Position numbers and translations under genes: made by a program. Of a stretch of DNA of 64,000 nt, positions 17,060-26,568 are shown in pieces; within the stretch, counting starts at the first letter, position 1, and the number at the start of each line of letters is the position of its first letter. The stretch comes from Galbibacter sp. BG1. GTDB lineage: Bacteria > Bacteroidota > Bacteroidia > Flavobacteriales > Flavobacteriaceae. The stretch covers positions 2,671,501 through 2,735,500 of the forward strand of contig NZ_CP058364.1 of NCBI RefSeq assembly GCF_013391805.1, given 5' to 3'. The notes below the pieces were generated by a model. That model did no database searches and was not told the DNA's origin. It saw nothing but the letters and a program-made list of their open reading frames with translations.

Positions 17060-20000
17060 ATGAAAACAAGCTATTACTTAAAAACTTTTGTTTTACTGTT
17101 GTTTTTCTTCGCATTCAACATTTCAAATGTTTGGTCGCAAAACGCCACTAGCATTTCGGGAAAAGTGTTGGGTGAAGATGGGGTTCCTTTACCGGGTGCC
17201 ACTGTTATAGAGAAAGGCACATCGAATGGAACCCAAACCGATTTTGACGGAAATTTTAGTCTTAGTGTGGAAAATCCACAAAAGGCAGTGTTAACCATAA
17301 GCTATGTAGGCTTCGCGACACAGGAATTCCCACTTCAAAGTCAAAACAATTTTACCATAACTCTTAAAGAAGATTTTGCAAAACTAGATGAAGTTGTTGT
17401 TGTTGCGTATGGTACTCAAGAAAAGGGAAATATAACTGGAGCCATAGCATCTGTCGGATCCGAGAATCTAGAAGGTCGTCCCGTAGCAGATTTTCAGAAT
17501 GCATTGCAGGGACAAGTAGCAGGATTGAACATTACAAGTAGTTCTGGTGCTCCAGGAGGGAGAAGTAGTGCAGTTATTCGTGGTGTCGGTAGTATTACAG
17601 GTGGAAGTTCTCCTTTATATGTAATTGATGGAAACATTATGAATAATTTTATTGGTAGTCAAGGGCCAGGATTTACACAACCAGATCCATTGTCCACTAT
17701 AAACCCTGCCGATATTGAATCTGTGACGGTATTAAAAGACGCCTCTGCGTCTGCAATTTATGGTTCTAGAGCGGCTAATGGGGTTATTTTGATAACAACA
17801 AAGAGGGGTAAATCGGGCAAAGCGAAAATTGAATTTAACACATACACAGGTTTTCAAACCGCCACTAATACCTTAGATCTTCTAAATTCTTCTCAATATC
17901 AACAGGTTTGGAACGCCGCTAGGGATAATGCGGGAGAAAGCAGAATTCCTGCTTTGGATGGTACAAATTTAACCGTAGATACCGATTGGCAGGATGAAGT
18001 ATTGCGTTCGGCTCCTATGCAAAATTACCAGTTAAGTGCAACTGGCGGAGGTGAAAATACTAGATATTATACTTCCTTAAGTTATTTAAACCAAGAAGGG
18101 ATAGTTATTGGTACGGGATTGGAAAGATTTTCATTACAACTAAATTCTGATACCCGTTTAGGGAAATTCAAAATGGGGAATTCCTTGACCGTTTCTAGAT
18201 CTAAGTTTGATAAAGAGAGTGTTAATGCAGGTCAGACAATTTTAACTTGGGCAATTGTAAATGCTCCAAACGTACCGGTTTATAATCCTGATTCTTTAGG
18301 AGGGTTTGGTGGACCGACTCCTGCAGATGGAGAACCTACCTTGAACCCGGTTGCAGCGCAAGAGTTGGTGACCAGTGAAAACACTGTAAACAGAATCTTA
18401 GGGAATGTATATGCACAATACGATATTTTAAACGGACTTACTTTTAAAGTAAATGCTGGTTTCGATTTAATAACATTCCATGATCGTTTCGCAGCACCAG
18501 ATTTTGAGTTAGGAGGTTTGCAAATTCCTGGTTTTGAACAGGGATCAGAAGTCTCTGAATATAGAGGTGAAAACAATTCCATATTATTGGAAAACACTCT
18601 AAACTATAAAAGGAAATTAGGGAAACATAATATCGACCTTTTAGCCGGTTATTCCATTCAACAAACGGAATATTCAGACGTGCGAGTGCGAGTGCTCGGA
18701 GAATATGTAGGGACAGGACTGCCAGTAATCAATGGTTCCAACGATATAAATACAGCAAGTGGTTTAATTAATGAAGGAAGAATTACTTCTTTTTTCAGCC
18801 GTGCGATGTATGATTACGATGACCGTTATTTATTTACGGCAAATTTTCGTAGAGATGGATCTTCAAGATTCGACCCTTCAAAGTTTTATGGTAATTTTTA
18901 TTCTTTCTCAGCCGGTTGGAATATTAGTAACGAAGATTTTATGAAGGACAGCTTCATAAGTAATTTAAAATTAAGAGCTAGTTATGGTGGATTGGGGAAC
19001 GATCAAATTTCTGGGGCACCAAATTTTACCTTAAATCAGAACGCGAGGTATGTACTAGGAACAGGCCAAGTTATTACATCAGGGGTAGTGCCAATAGGTA
19101 CAATCTACAACAGGGATCTTAGTTGGGAGACCCAAACACAAGCAAATTTTGGATTGGATTTAGGAATTTTTGAAAATAGATTAAACTTTACAGTAGACTA
19201 TTTCGATAAAAAATCTGAAGACCTACTCTTTCCAGTTCCAACGCCTACCACTACTGGTTTTACAAAAATAAATTTAAATGCAGGAGAGGTTACCAATAAA
19301 GGATGGGAAATAACTGTTAATTATAGTGATCGTATAGGTGAAGATTTTAGACTCGGAGCCGGGTTTAATTTCACCACCATAAAAAATGAAGTTACAAAGC
19401 TAGCTCAAGATTTAGAGGCCTTTGAAGGTTCTGCTTTTGGTCAGCTTTCAGGAGCTCAGAGAACACGTGTAGAGGTTGGGCATTCTGTTAGATCTTTTTA
19501 CGGATATAAGGTAGAAGGGATATTTCAATCCATCGCAGAAGTGAATGCAGCAGCAGACCAAGGTGATTTAACGGCGCCTGGGGATTTGAGATATGCAGAT
19601 ATTAGTGGTCCAGATGGTACTCCAGACGGCGTAATTGATGAAAACGATAGAACATTTATTGGAGACGCAGTTCCAGATGTTTCTTACGGATTCAACTTAA
19701 ATTTAGGTTATAAAAACTTCGATCTTAGTGCCCAATTTCAAGGGGTGTATGGAAATGATATTTGGAGTGAAACCAAATTCTATACTCAAAGTTATGCGCG
19801 AACAAATAATCTTTCAACGGCTGTTTTAAATGCATGGACTCCGCAAAACCCATCTACCACTACACCAAGAACCTATCCTCAAACGTTGGCGGATAATGAT
19901 CGCGTTTCCGATTTCTTTATCGAAGACGGTTCTTACTTACGTCTAAAAAACCTTCAGATTGGTTACACTTTTTCGAATGAAGTCCTGGATAAGCTTGGAA

Positions 20001-20161
20001 ACCTTTCGAAATTTAGGTTGTATATGGCTGGACAGAATGTATTTACCATAGCCGATTATACAGATGTTGGGTTCGATCCAGAGATTGGAAGTGGAGGTAT
20101 AGACAATGTGGTTTATCCACAAGCGAGAACAATTACTTTTGGTTTACAATTAGGATTTTAA
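17060..20161 (+). CDS. susC: SusC/RagA-type TonB-dependent outer-membrane receptor
   Basis: A complete 1033-residue receptor that imports oligosaccharides across the outer membrane using TonB energy. It has a signal peptide (1-26), a carboxypeptidase-regulatory-like domain (about 31-110, SGKVLGEDGVPLPGATV), a hinge (LDEVVVVAYGTQ), a plug domain (about 115-225, with IRGVGSITGGSS, LYVIDGN and SASAIYGSRAANGV) and a 22-strand-type barrel ending in an aromatic C-terminus (TFGLQLGF). The plug is nearly the same as that of the partial SusC at 1-905. susD follows after 10 bp. The ATG at 17060 is preceded by an AT-rich leader without a Shine-Dalgarno site, normal for this phylum. It is the import gate for the locus. 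Confidence 0.97.
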   Translation: MKTSYYLKTFVLLLFFFAFNISNVWSQNATSISGKVLGEDGVPLPGATVIEKGTSNGTQTDFDGNFSLSVENPQKAVLTISYVGFATQEFPLQSQNNFTITLKEDFAKLDEVVVVAYGTQEKGNITGAIASVGSENLEGRPVADFQNALQGQVAGLNITSSSGAPGGRSSAVIRGVGSITGGSSPLYVIDGNIMNNFIGSQGPGFTQPDPLSTINPADIESVTVLKDASASAIYGSRAANGVILITTKRGKSGKAKIEFNTYTGFQTATNTLDLLNSSQYQQVWNAARDNAGESRIPALDGTNLTVDTDWQDEVLRSAPMQNYQLSATGGGENTRYYTSLSYLNQEGIVIGTGLERFSLQLNSDTRLGKFKMGNSLTVSRSKFDKESVNAGQTILTWAIVNAPNVPVYNPDSLGGFGGPTPADGEPTLNPVAAQELVTSENTVNRILGNVYAQYDILNGLTFKVNAGFDLITFHDRFAAPDFELGGLQIPGFEQGSEVSEYRGENNSILLENTLNYKRKLGKHNIDLLAGYSIQQTEYSDVRVRVLGEYVGTGLPVINGSNDINTASGLINEGRITSFFSRAMYDYDDRYLFTANFRRDGSSRFDPSKFYGNFYSFSAGWNISNEDFMKDSFISNLKLRASYGGLGNDQISGAPNFTLNQNARYVLGTGQVITSGVVPIGTIYNRDLSWETQTQANFGLDLGIFENRLNFTVDYFDKKSEDLLFPVPTPTTTGFTKINLNAGEVTNKGWEITVNYSDRIGEDFRLGAGFNFTTIKNEVTKLAQDLEAFEGSAFGQLSGAQRTRVEVGHSVRSFYGYKVEGIFQSIAEVNAAADQGDLTAPGDLRYADISGPDGTPDGVIDENDRTFIGDAVPDVSYGFNLNLGYKNFDLSAQFQGVYGNDIWSETKFYTQSYARTNNLSTAVLNAWTPQNPSTTTPRTYPQTLADNDRVSDFFIEDGSYLRLKNLQIGYTFSNEVLDKLGNLSKFRLYMAGQNVFTIADYTDVGFDPEIGSGGIDNVVYPQARTITFGLQLGF

Positions 20162-20171
20162 TAAAAATATT

Positions 20172-21671
20172 ATGAAGAAAACAATAAAATATTTAACAAT
20201 AGGACTTCTATTATTAATAGGATCTTTTAGTAGCTGTAACGATTCGTTTCTAGAAGATGCGGAAGTCCTAAATAACTTAAACGGATCTACTTTCTATTCA
20301 TCACCAGATGATGCTGTAGCCGCAGTAACTGGAGCGTATACTATACTGCAAAGTAGAGATTATTACAAGGTTCAAATCTATGCTTTGGAGTATGCCTTGG
20401 GTGATTATGCCTTTACGGAAGGAGGGTTTCAATATGCAAATTTTGAAAATTTTCAATTCGATAATACGCAATTAGAGGTTAGAGGTCTTTGGGATTCATC
20501 TTTCCTTGGTATCGCTAGAGCCAATGTGGTTTTAGAAAGGGTTCCCGAAATTGAATTTACAGATGAAAAATTAAAAGAAAGAATATTGGGCGAAGCACAT
20601 TTTTTAAGAGGTCTCTATTATTTCTTTCTAGTGAAATTATATGGGGATGCACCCATAATAGACAAAATTGTTGAAGGACCAAGCGATCCTCTTTACTTTC
20701 CTTCTAGAAGTCCTAAAGAAGAAGTTTATGCATTTATTGAAGCGGATTTAAAAGCTGCAATAGATTTGCTCCCCGCAAAAGAAGATTATGCTGATGCTGA
20801 TGTTGGAAGAGCTACGAAAGGATCTGCCCAAGGATATTTGGGAAAAGTATATTTATATCAAGAAAAATTTCAAGAAGCTAGGGATGCGTTTAAAAAAGTA
20901 ATTGACGGACAGGTTGGAAATTATGCTTTAGTGCCTAATTATGAAGATAATTTTACCGATACTAATGAAAACAATCAAGAGTCATTGTTTGAAATTCAAT
21001 TCGTAGGCGGAACAGGTAATGTTTGGGCAGGTGATGATACTGGTGAAGAAACTGAGAGTACTTATTTCGGAACTTTATTTGGTCCAGGACCTCAGGTTTT
21101 TGGAAATGCCTACCCATCTGATGATGTAAATGCAATGTTCGACGCTAATCCGAATGATACTATTAGAAGAAAGTATACCGTAGCAAGACCAGGAGATACT
21201 TGGAGATCTTGGGATCCGGTTGAAATTGAAGACTGGAATTCTAGAATTCCTCAAGCTGGAGGGAATTCTGCAATTCGAAAGGGTAATTTAGGGCCGGATG
21301 AATCTTTACTACAATCTGGGATCAATTGGCGATTAATGAGGTATGCAGATGTTTTATTAATGTTTGCCGAGGCAGAGAATGAAGTTAGTGGGCCAACAGC
21401 GGCGGCTTACGCGGCCATTAATGAGGTAAGGGCAAGAGCCATGGTAGATCCACTAACACGAGGGATGTCTAAAGATGAATTCTTTAATGCCATCCGTATG
21501 GAGAGAAGATTGGAATTAACTTTTGAAGTTTCAAGGTACTTTGATCTTATACGTTGGGGCTTAGGAAGTGAAATGCCCGGATTTAAAGTTGGCAAGAATG
21601 AATTGCTTCCTGTTCCTGCATCAGCATTGAATTCAAATCCTAATTTAGCACCTCAAAATCCTGGTTGGTAA
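20172..21671 (+). CDS. susD: SusD/RagB-type glycan-binding lipoprotein
   Basis: A 499-residue lipoprotein with a lipobox (SFSSCN, Cys22). SusD proteins cap the SusC barrel and bind the glycan at the cell surface. Diagnostic segments are FYSSPDDAVAAVTGAYTIL near the N-terminus, the TPR-like AHFLRGLYYFFLVKLYGDAP, GSAQGYLGKVYLYQ, and the C-terminal MRYADVLLMFAEAENE, INEVRARA and RRLELTFEVSRYFDLIRWG. It lies 10 bp after susC in the same operon and is followed by a terminator at 21730. Ligand specificity cannot be read from sequence. Confidence 0.97.
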   Translation: MKKTIKYLTIGLLLLIGSFSSCNDSFLEDAEVLNNLNGSTFYSSPDDAVAAVTGAYTILQSRDYYKVQIYALEYALGDYAFTEGGFQYANFENFQFDNTQLEVRGLWDSSFLGIARANVVLERVPEIEFTDEKLKERILGEAHFLRGLYYFFLVKLYGDAPIIDKIVEGPSDPLYFPSRSPKEEVYAFIEADLKAAIDLLPAKEDYADADVGRATKGSAQGYLGKVYLYQEKFQEARDAFKKVIDGQVGNYALVPNYEDNFTDTNENNQESLFEIQFVGGTGNVWAGDDTGEETESTYFGTLFGPGPQVFGNAYPSDDVNAMFDANPNDTIRRKYTVARPGDTWRSWDPVEIEDWNSRIPQAGGNSAIRKGNLGPDESLLQSGINWRLMRYADVLLMFAEAENEVSGPTAAAYAAINEVRARAMVDPLTRGMSKDEFFNAIRMERRLELTFEVSRYFDLIRWGLGSEMPGFKVGKNELLPVPASALNSNPNLAPQNPGW

Positions 21672-21729
21672 TTATTAAAATGTTAACAATAAGTCAATTA
21701 AGTTGAGTTACATAGTTAGTTAGCTTTTC

Positions 21730-21757
21730 AAAGCTCCTTTTTTATTAAAGGGGCTTT
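21730..21757 (+). terminator. Rho-independent terminator of susCD
   Basis: An 11-bp stem (AAAGCTCCTTT / AAAGGGGCTTT, one G-T pair) with a 6-nt loop is followed by GTCTTTTT. It lies 58 bp after the susD stop. Confidence 0.88.
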
Positions 21758-21905
21758 GTCTTTTTAAACTATTATGAGGTGTCTAACTTGTTTAAATTTT
21801 TTTTAATTCTGTCAATAAAAATTGATGATATACTTTTTGTATTGTTAAAAATCTATTAGATTTACAAAACTTAATTTTCCTTAAAATAAAGTTAATTTGA
21901 AGGTT

Positions 21906-21928
21906 TATTTTATCATTTTGATAAAATA
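21906..21928. promoter_or_regulatory. Inverted repeat upstream of the AraC-type regulator
   Basis: A perfect 9-bp inverted repeat, TATTTTATC / GATAAAATA, around a 5-nt ATTTT spacer, ending 33 bp before the regulator's start. It could be an autoregulatory site or a chance feature of AT-rich DNA. Confidence 0.3.
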
Positions 21929-21961
21929 GTATTTCTTTTTTAAAAATATCTTATTTTTCCT

Positions 21962-23062
21962 ATGGCTGTAGCATTATTCATTTGGGGTTTTATCCAAAGT
22001 TTTATTGTCGGACTTATTATTCCTATGGTAAAGCGGGTAAAGGCTAATTTTTTATTGTCAGCAATATTTATAATCACCGCCTCCAATATATTATTTCAAT
22101 ACTTATTACGCTATCGCGAACTAAAGAATACCCATCCTAATTATTTAATAGTACCCGATATTTTAGACCTAGTGCTACCTTCCTTGGTATTGCTTTACGT
22201 GAACTATATTTTGGGAAAACCTTTGTTAAAAAGAAGATATGGGTATTTTATAATTCCTATTATTTGGTCCGTCATTCTAATATTATATGTCAATCTTATT
22301 GAAAGTTTTACATTCGAGACCTATATCGGCACCAATTTTCATAAACTGAGTTTATCGATAATTTTTGGTTGGAAATTTTTCTTGTTTTATAAAGCGTTAA
22401 CCCTTTATAAAAAAGAATTTAAGCTTGCAAATTCCAAGAATATTTCCCTATTTCTTTGGCCGAAGGTATTGGTGATATTTATGGGGTTAATCGCATATAT
22501 AGCTTTTGTGAATATGATTTACTGGTTTATTGTGGGAGTACATCACGATGCTTCCGGGTTTGCGCAGATCATGCAACAGCTAACAGAAATAAATTATCTC
22601 TTGTTTACGAGCTCCATTATATTCATGACCATATTCTTTGCTTTTAAATACCCTAAAATTTTATCTGGCGCTCCTATTGTTAAAAGGGTCGATGAAGCGG
22701 CTTTGCCGGATGGTAAAAAACTTCTAAAAAAGCTTAATACTCTTATAGATGATGAAAAAGTTCACTTAGATACTGAGTTGGATGAAAAAAAACTGGCAGA
22801 TATAATGGGTATTCAGTCTTATTTACTATCCAAACTTATTAATGACTATTTAGGAAAATCTTTTAGTGAGTTTATTAATGAAAAACGTATTGAAGAAGCA
22901 CAACGATTATTAACCAGTAAGGAGCACAAAGATCTTACCGTCTTTGCGGTGGCAATAGATAGTGGTTTTAGATCGGAATCGGTTTTCTATGTTAACTTTA
23001 AAAAAATAAGCGGCTGCACTCCAAATCAATATAAGCAAAGGAAATTAGGTGCCAAAGTCTAG
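21962..23062 (+). CDS. Membrane-anchored AraC-family transcriptional regulator
   Basis: A 366-residue protein in two parts. Residues 1 to about 235 hold about seven hydrophobic segments (FIWGFIQSFIVGLII, FLLSAIFIITASNILF, LVLPSLVLLYVNYIL, YFIIPIIWSVILILYV and others), so it sits in the inner membrane. Residues from about 260 are an AraC/XylS-type double helix-turn-helix: LADIMGIQSYLLSKLINDYLG then IEEAQRLL, FAVAIDSGFRSESVFYVNFKK and the family ending GCTPNQYKQ. It is the only regulator in the locus, directly after susCD, so it is the best candidate for the local activator, perhaps sensing a sugar or membrane signal. It has no phosphorelay or periplasmic propeller domain, so it is not a classical hybrid two-component sensor. 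It ends 5 bp from the convergent lipoprotein gene. Confidence 0.9.
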   Translation: MAVALFIWGFIQSFIVGLIIPMVKRVKANFLLSAIFIITASNILFQYLLRYRELKNTHPNYLIVPDILDLVLPSLVLLYVNYILGKPLLKRRYGYFIIPIIWSVILILYVNLIESFTFETYIGTNFHKLSLSIIFGWKFFLFYKALTLYKKEFKLANSKNISLFLWPKVLVIFMGLIAYIAFVNMIYWFIVGVHHDASGFAQIMQQLTEINYLLFTSSIIFMTIFFAFKYPKILSGAPIVKRVDEAALPDGKKLLKKLNTLIDDEKVHLDTELDEKKLADIMGIQSYLLSKLINDYLGKSFSEFINEKRIEEAQRLLTSKEHKDLTVFAVAIDSGFRSESVFYVNFKKISGCTPNQYKQRKLGAKV

Positions 23063-23067
23063 TTAAA

Positions 23068-26000
23068 TTAGTTGGTTATTTTTATTTTTCTCTTAGAACC
23101 TTTTGAGTCATAAATCACGAGTTGTTTGGTGTTTTCCGGAATTCTCCATTTTCTGGAGTCTTGGGATAAATATCCGGATCCGTAATAAAATTCAGTTTTA
23201 AAACTACTCCCATTCGTAAGTGTTACTTCAGCATACACTTCCAATGGGTTTAATTGGATGGTTTTGGCTTCAGAAGGGAGGAGATAAAAACTTAAAGGCT
23301 GATCATTATTGGAAACTAGAAGTCCTATCCCGCTACTTGTATTAATTTTGGCAATTCCTCGTGTATCTTCGGGTGTTACAAATCCGCTTTCAGTATGATC
23401 CATGACTTTGAAGCATCCATTTTTGTCATTAATAAGAGTGGTGCCAATGGATCCATCTAAATATCCACTTAACGTTTCGGCATCTCGCCTGTTTCCTGTT
23501 AATAACAGATCTGGATAACTATCTTTATTCAAATCGAGAGTACTAATTCCATAAGTTGGAGCCATCTGGGCTTGCAGTGGAAGCGGTTTCACTTTAAAAG
23601 ATTCATTTCCTAAGTTTTCAATATAAATAGTTTGTAATTCCGTTACTTCTAAATTGATAGCAGCTTCTTTTTCTTTATCTGTGAATAAATCTTCAAATGT
23701 AATCTCGCCATAGCTTTTATAGGAAGGGAACCTACCTTTCATAGCAGCAATTTGACTAATAAGTGCATCTCTCGATGGCAACGGATAACTGGTGCCTTGT
23801 ATATAGTATCCCATTATAGGGTCTATTCTTCCATTCTTATCAAAATCTTTGGCAATTAGGCTCAAAGGTTCTTCTTTACTGGCGGTTAAAGCGGAATTTT
23901 TTCCTAGATTACCCACGATGTAATCAATATCCCCATCGTGATCGAAATCTGCTCCTTGAATACTATTCCAAAAGCCAGTTAGGTTCTTTAAAGAGGTTTT
24001 TGCTGTAATAGAGCTAAACCTGTCACCTTCGTTTTTAAACATTGAAATATACATCCATTCCCCTACAATTATTAAATCCATTAGATTATCATTATTGAAA
24101 TCGGTCCATAAAGCGGAGGTTACCATCCCTATATTGGAAATCTCTTTAGACCATTCTTTGGTTACATCCTTATAGTTTCCATTATCATTTTGCAAGAGGA
24201 AACTTTCACCAGATATGGGGTAACTGGCTGGTTTGAGCCTCGAACCAATAAATAAATCCAGATCTCCATCGTTATCAAAGTCTGCGGCATTTACAGTGGC
24301 GGTGCTGGAAAGCATTGGTGGCAATGCTTTTTCCTTAAACGTTCCGTTTTCTTGTTGGATATAAAGTTTATCCTGAAAATGTGGCTGCTCATAAGGCAGC
24401 TCGGCTCCGCCGCTTGTGATATAAATATCATTTCTAGAATCACCATTCACATCTAAGATTAGAACTCCTTGTTGCTCCAAATTCCATGAATCACTAAGTA
24501 ACTCCCCTCTTAAAAATTCGCCATTTGTTTGTTGGAGCCAGGTGAATGTAGAATCTTTATAGGCTGTGGTCATGCAAATATCATCTAAACCATCATTATT
24601 AAGGTCGCCCACTGCTAAGCCCGGTCCTTCCCTTGAGAGCATTTTTAACAGCAAAGGCTGTTCATTAAAATCGATAAAAGGATTTTCCTTATGTACTAGA
24701 CCATCTATTTTACCATTGGTTTTTTCTAAAATGGTATTATTTAGGGTTTTTAATGGTTGATATGTTTCGTTCGCTTCGGAATATGTTATTTCGATAGTTT
24801 TATTGGCTGCCACATTATAAAAAGATTGTGAGCGCTTATCTGGCCAAATAACTTTAAGGCTGTCTATTTTCTGCGCTTCCCCCATACCTACATGTATATT
24901 GTAATCTACCGAAGAAAGGTAGCCACGAACGGGATATTGCTCATAAAGCTGTGCTTGCCCATTACTGTAAACTCTAATTGTTGTTCCAATACCAAAGGTG
25001 TTCTTTTTAGGTCCAATAAGTTTTATTTTTAGGTAATTGCTAGTTTCAACATCTTTTTCCCTCGTGTTGTTTTTATAGACAAAAGCAAGGCCATTTAAAT
25101 TATTGGTAACAATATCCAGGTCACCATCATTATCCAAGTCAGCATAAATAGCTCCGTTCGACATGCTTTCCAATTCCTCGCTCCAGTCTTCCGTAACATC
25201 GATGAATGTTAAGTCTCCGTTGTTTTTAAAAAAATAGTTGGATAAATTAATCGGTGGAAGGGCTTTCATGCTTTCATAAAGCTTCTTTTCCCTTACTTCT
25301 TGTGTTCCAAACGGATTGGTAGCCGCAGACGAGTAAACTGTATAATCTAAATCGGTAATATCCCTTCCGTAGCCGTTTGAAATAAAAAGATCTTTATAGC
25401 CATTGTTGTCTAAATCTGCGAAAAGAGGTGCCCAACTCCAATCTGTTTTGGAGATGTTGGAAAATCTTCCTATTTCTGAGAAAAATGTGTTTTTGTTTTG
25501 AAGCTGAAGTGAATTGCGCACGTATTGTGGTAAGTAATCGAATCTAAACCGTAAGGTTTGATTATTGTAATTCATAGCTGGAGTCATGGTTTTGTTATGA
25601 AGATTACTTTCAGGAAGCATATCCACTTCTACAATATCCAAAAGGCCATCATTGTTGTAATCGGCAATGTCGATTCCCATACCATTATGCGAAGTTTGCG
25701 TAATATAATCGCGTATTTTATCTGTAAAAGTGCCGTCGCCGTTATTAACCCATAGCAAATCGTTAGTAATAAAATCGTTTGCACAATATATATCTGGAAG
25801 TCCATCTTTATTAACATCTAGGATTCCAACCCCCAGGCCGTATCCTTCGGCTGTAATACCTGCTTTTTTCGAAATGTCGGTAAAAGTTCCATTCCCATTG
25901 TTTTCATATAATCTATCAGTACTAATACCGTTTCCGTTTAATTTTCTAGGTCGGGTATTGTTATGGCTAAAATTTTCCACTCCATTGGTAAGAATATACA

Positions 26001-26538
26001 CATCGAGATCTTCATCCATATCAAAATCAAAAAAAACGGCCTGAGTGCTATATCCAGCATCGTTTAGGCCGTACTCCTTGGCTTTTTCCAAGAAGGTGTT
26101 GTCCCCTTGATTAATGTAAAGCAGGTTTTCGCCTTGCTCTGTATAATTCCTGTCGGCAACGCACACATAAATATCCAAATAGCCATCTGCATTGATATCC
26201 ACAAAATTTATGCCGGTAGCCCATTTATCGTTTTCAATGCCCGCAGTTTTTGAAATATCTTCAAACTCTAAATTGCCTTTGTTGAGATATAGCTTCGAAG
26301 GCACGTTGTTACCGGCAAAATACAGGTCGGGTAGACCGTCGTTATTAATATCACCAGTACCAATCCCAGCACCATTATATATGTAGATAAAATTTAACGG
26401 ATTGAACTTTTCATTCTCTGTAATTTTATTGTTGAAATCTATATGGGTGTGATCTTTATCGAGGATTTCGAACTTTTTTTCAGTATCGCAGCTAAAGAAA
26501 ATGATGAGAGATAGGAAAAAGGGAAGTATTAATTTCAT
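23068..26538 (-). CDS. FG-GAP/VCBS-repeat lipoprotein with ASPIC/UnbV domain
   Basis: A 1156-residue lipoprotein (lipobox IIFFSC, Cys17). It is built from many calcium-binding FG-GAP/VCBS repeats of the type GDINNDGLPDLYFA, FVDINADGYLDIYV, LDVNKDGLPDIYC, ADLDNDGDLDIV and ADFDNDGDLDLFIG. These run in two blocks (about 55-500 and 635-1050) and fold as integrin-like propellers. Between them is an ASPIC/UnbV-like domain (IGTTIRVYSNGQAQLYEQYPVRGYL... KVIWPDKR, about 515-600). Such proteins are common beside susCD genes in this phylum but have no established function; surface glycan binding is a guess. It follows the GH5 gene by 30 bp on the same strand, so the two form an operon. Confidence 0.88.
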   Translation of the reverse strand: MKLILPFFLSLIIFFSCDTEKKFEILDKDHTHIDFNNKITENEKFNPLNFIYIYNGAGIGTGDINNDGLPDLYFAGNNVPSKLYLNKGNLEFEDISKTAGIENDKWATGINFVDINADGYLDIYVCVADRNYTEQGENLLYINQGDNTFLEKAKEYGLNDAGYSTQAVFFDFDMDEDLDVYILTNGVENFSHNNTRPRKLNGNGISTDRLYENNGNGTFTDISKKAGITAEGYGLGVGILDVNKDGLPDIYCANDFITNDLLWVNNGDGTFTDKIRDYITQTSHNGMGIDIADYNNDGLLDIVEVDMLPESNLHNKTMTPAMNYNNQTLRFRFDYLPQYVRNSLQLQNKNTFFSEIGRFSNISKTDWSWAPLFADLDNNGYKDLFISNGYGRDITDLDYTVYSSAATNPFGTQEVREKKLYESMKALPPINLSNYFFKNNGDLTFIDVTEDWSEELESMSNGAIYADLDNDGDLDIVTNNLNGLAFVYKNNTREKDVETSNYLKIKLIGPKKNTFGIGTTIRVYSNGQAQLYEQYPVRGYLSSVDYNIHVGMGEAQKIDSLKVIWPDKRSQSFYNVAANKTIEITYSEANETYQPLKTLNNTILEKTNGKIDGLVHKENPFIDFNEQPLLLKMLSREGPGLAVGDLNNDGLDDICMTTAYKDSTFTWLQQTNGEFLRGELLSDSWNLEQQGVLILDVNGDSRNDIYITSGGAELPYEQPHFQDKLYIQQENGTFKEKALPPMLSSTATVNAADFDNDGDLDLFIGSRLKPASYPISGESFLLQNDNGNYKDVTKEWSKEISNIGMVTSALWTDFNNDNLMDLIIVGEWMYISMFKNEGDRFSSITAKTSLKNLTGFWNSIQGADFDHDGDIDYIVGNLGKNSALTASKEEPLSLIAKDFDKNGRIDPIMGYYIQGTSYPLPSRDALISQIAAMKGRFPSYKSYGEITFEDLFTDKEKEAAINLEVTELQTIYIENLGNESFKVKPLPLQAQMAPTYGISTLDLNKDSYPDLLLTGNRRDAETLSGYLDGSIGTTLINDKNGCFKVMDHTESGFVTPEDTRGIAKINTSSGIGLLVSNNDQPLSFYLLPSEAKTIQLNPLEVYAEVTLTNGSSFKTEFYYGSGYLSQDSRKWRIPENTKQLVIYDSKGSKRKIKITN

Positions 26539-26568
26539 TTTAAGTTGTTGAGATAAAAAAAGATATTC

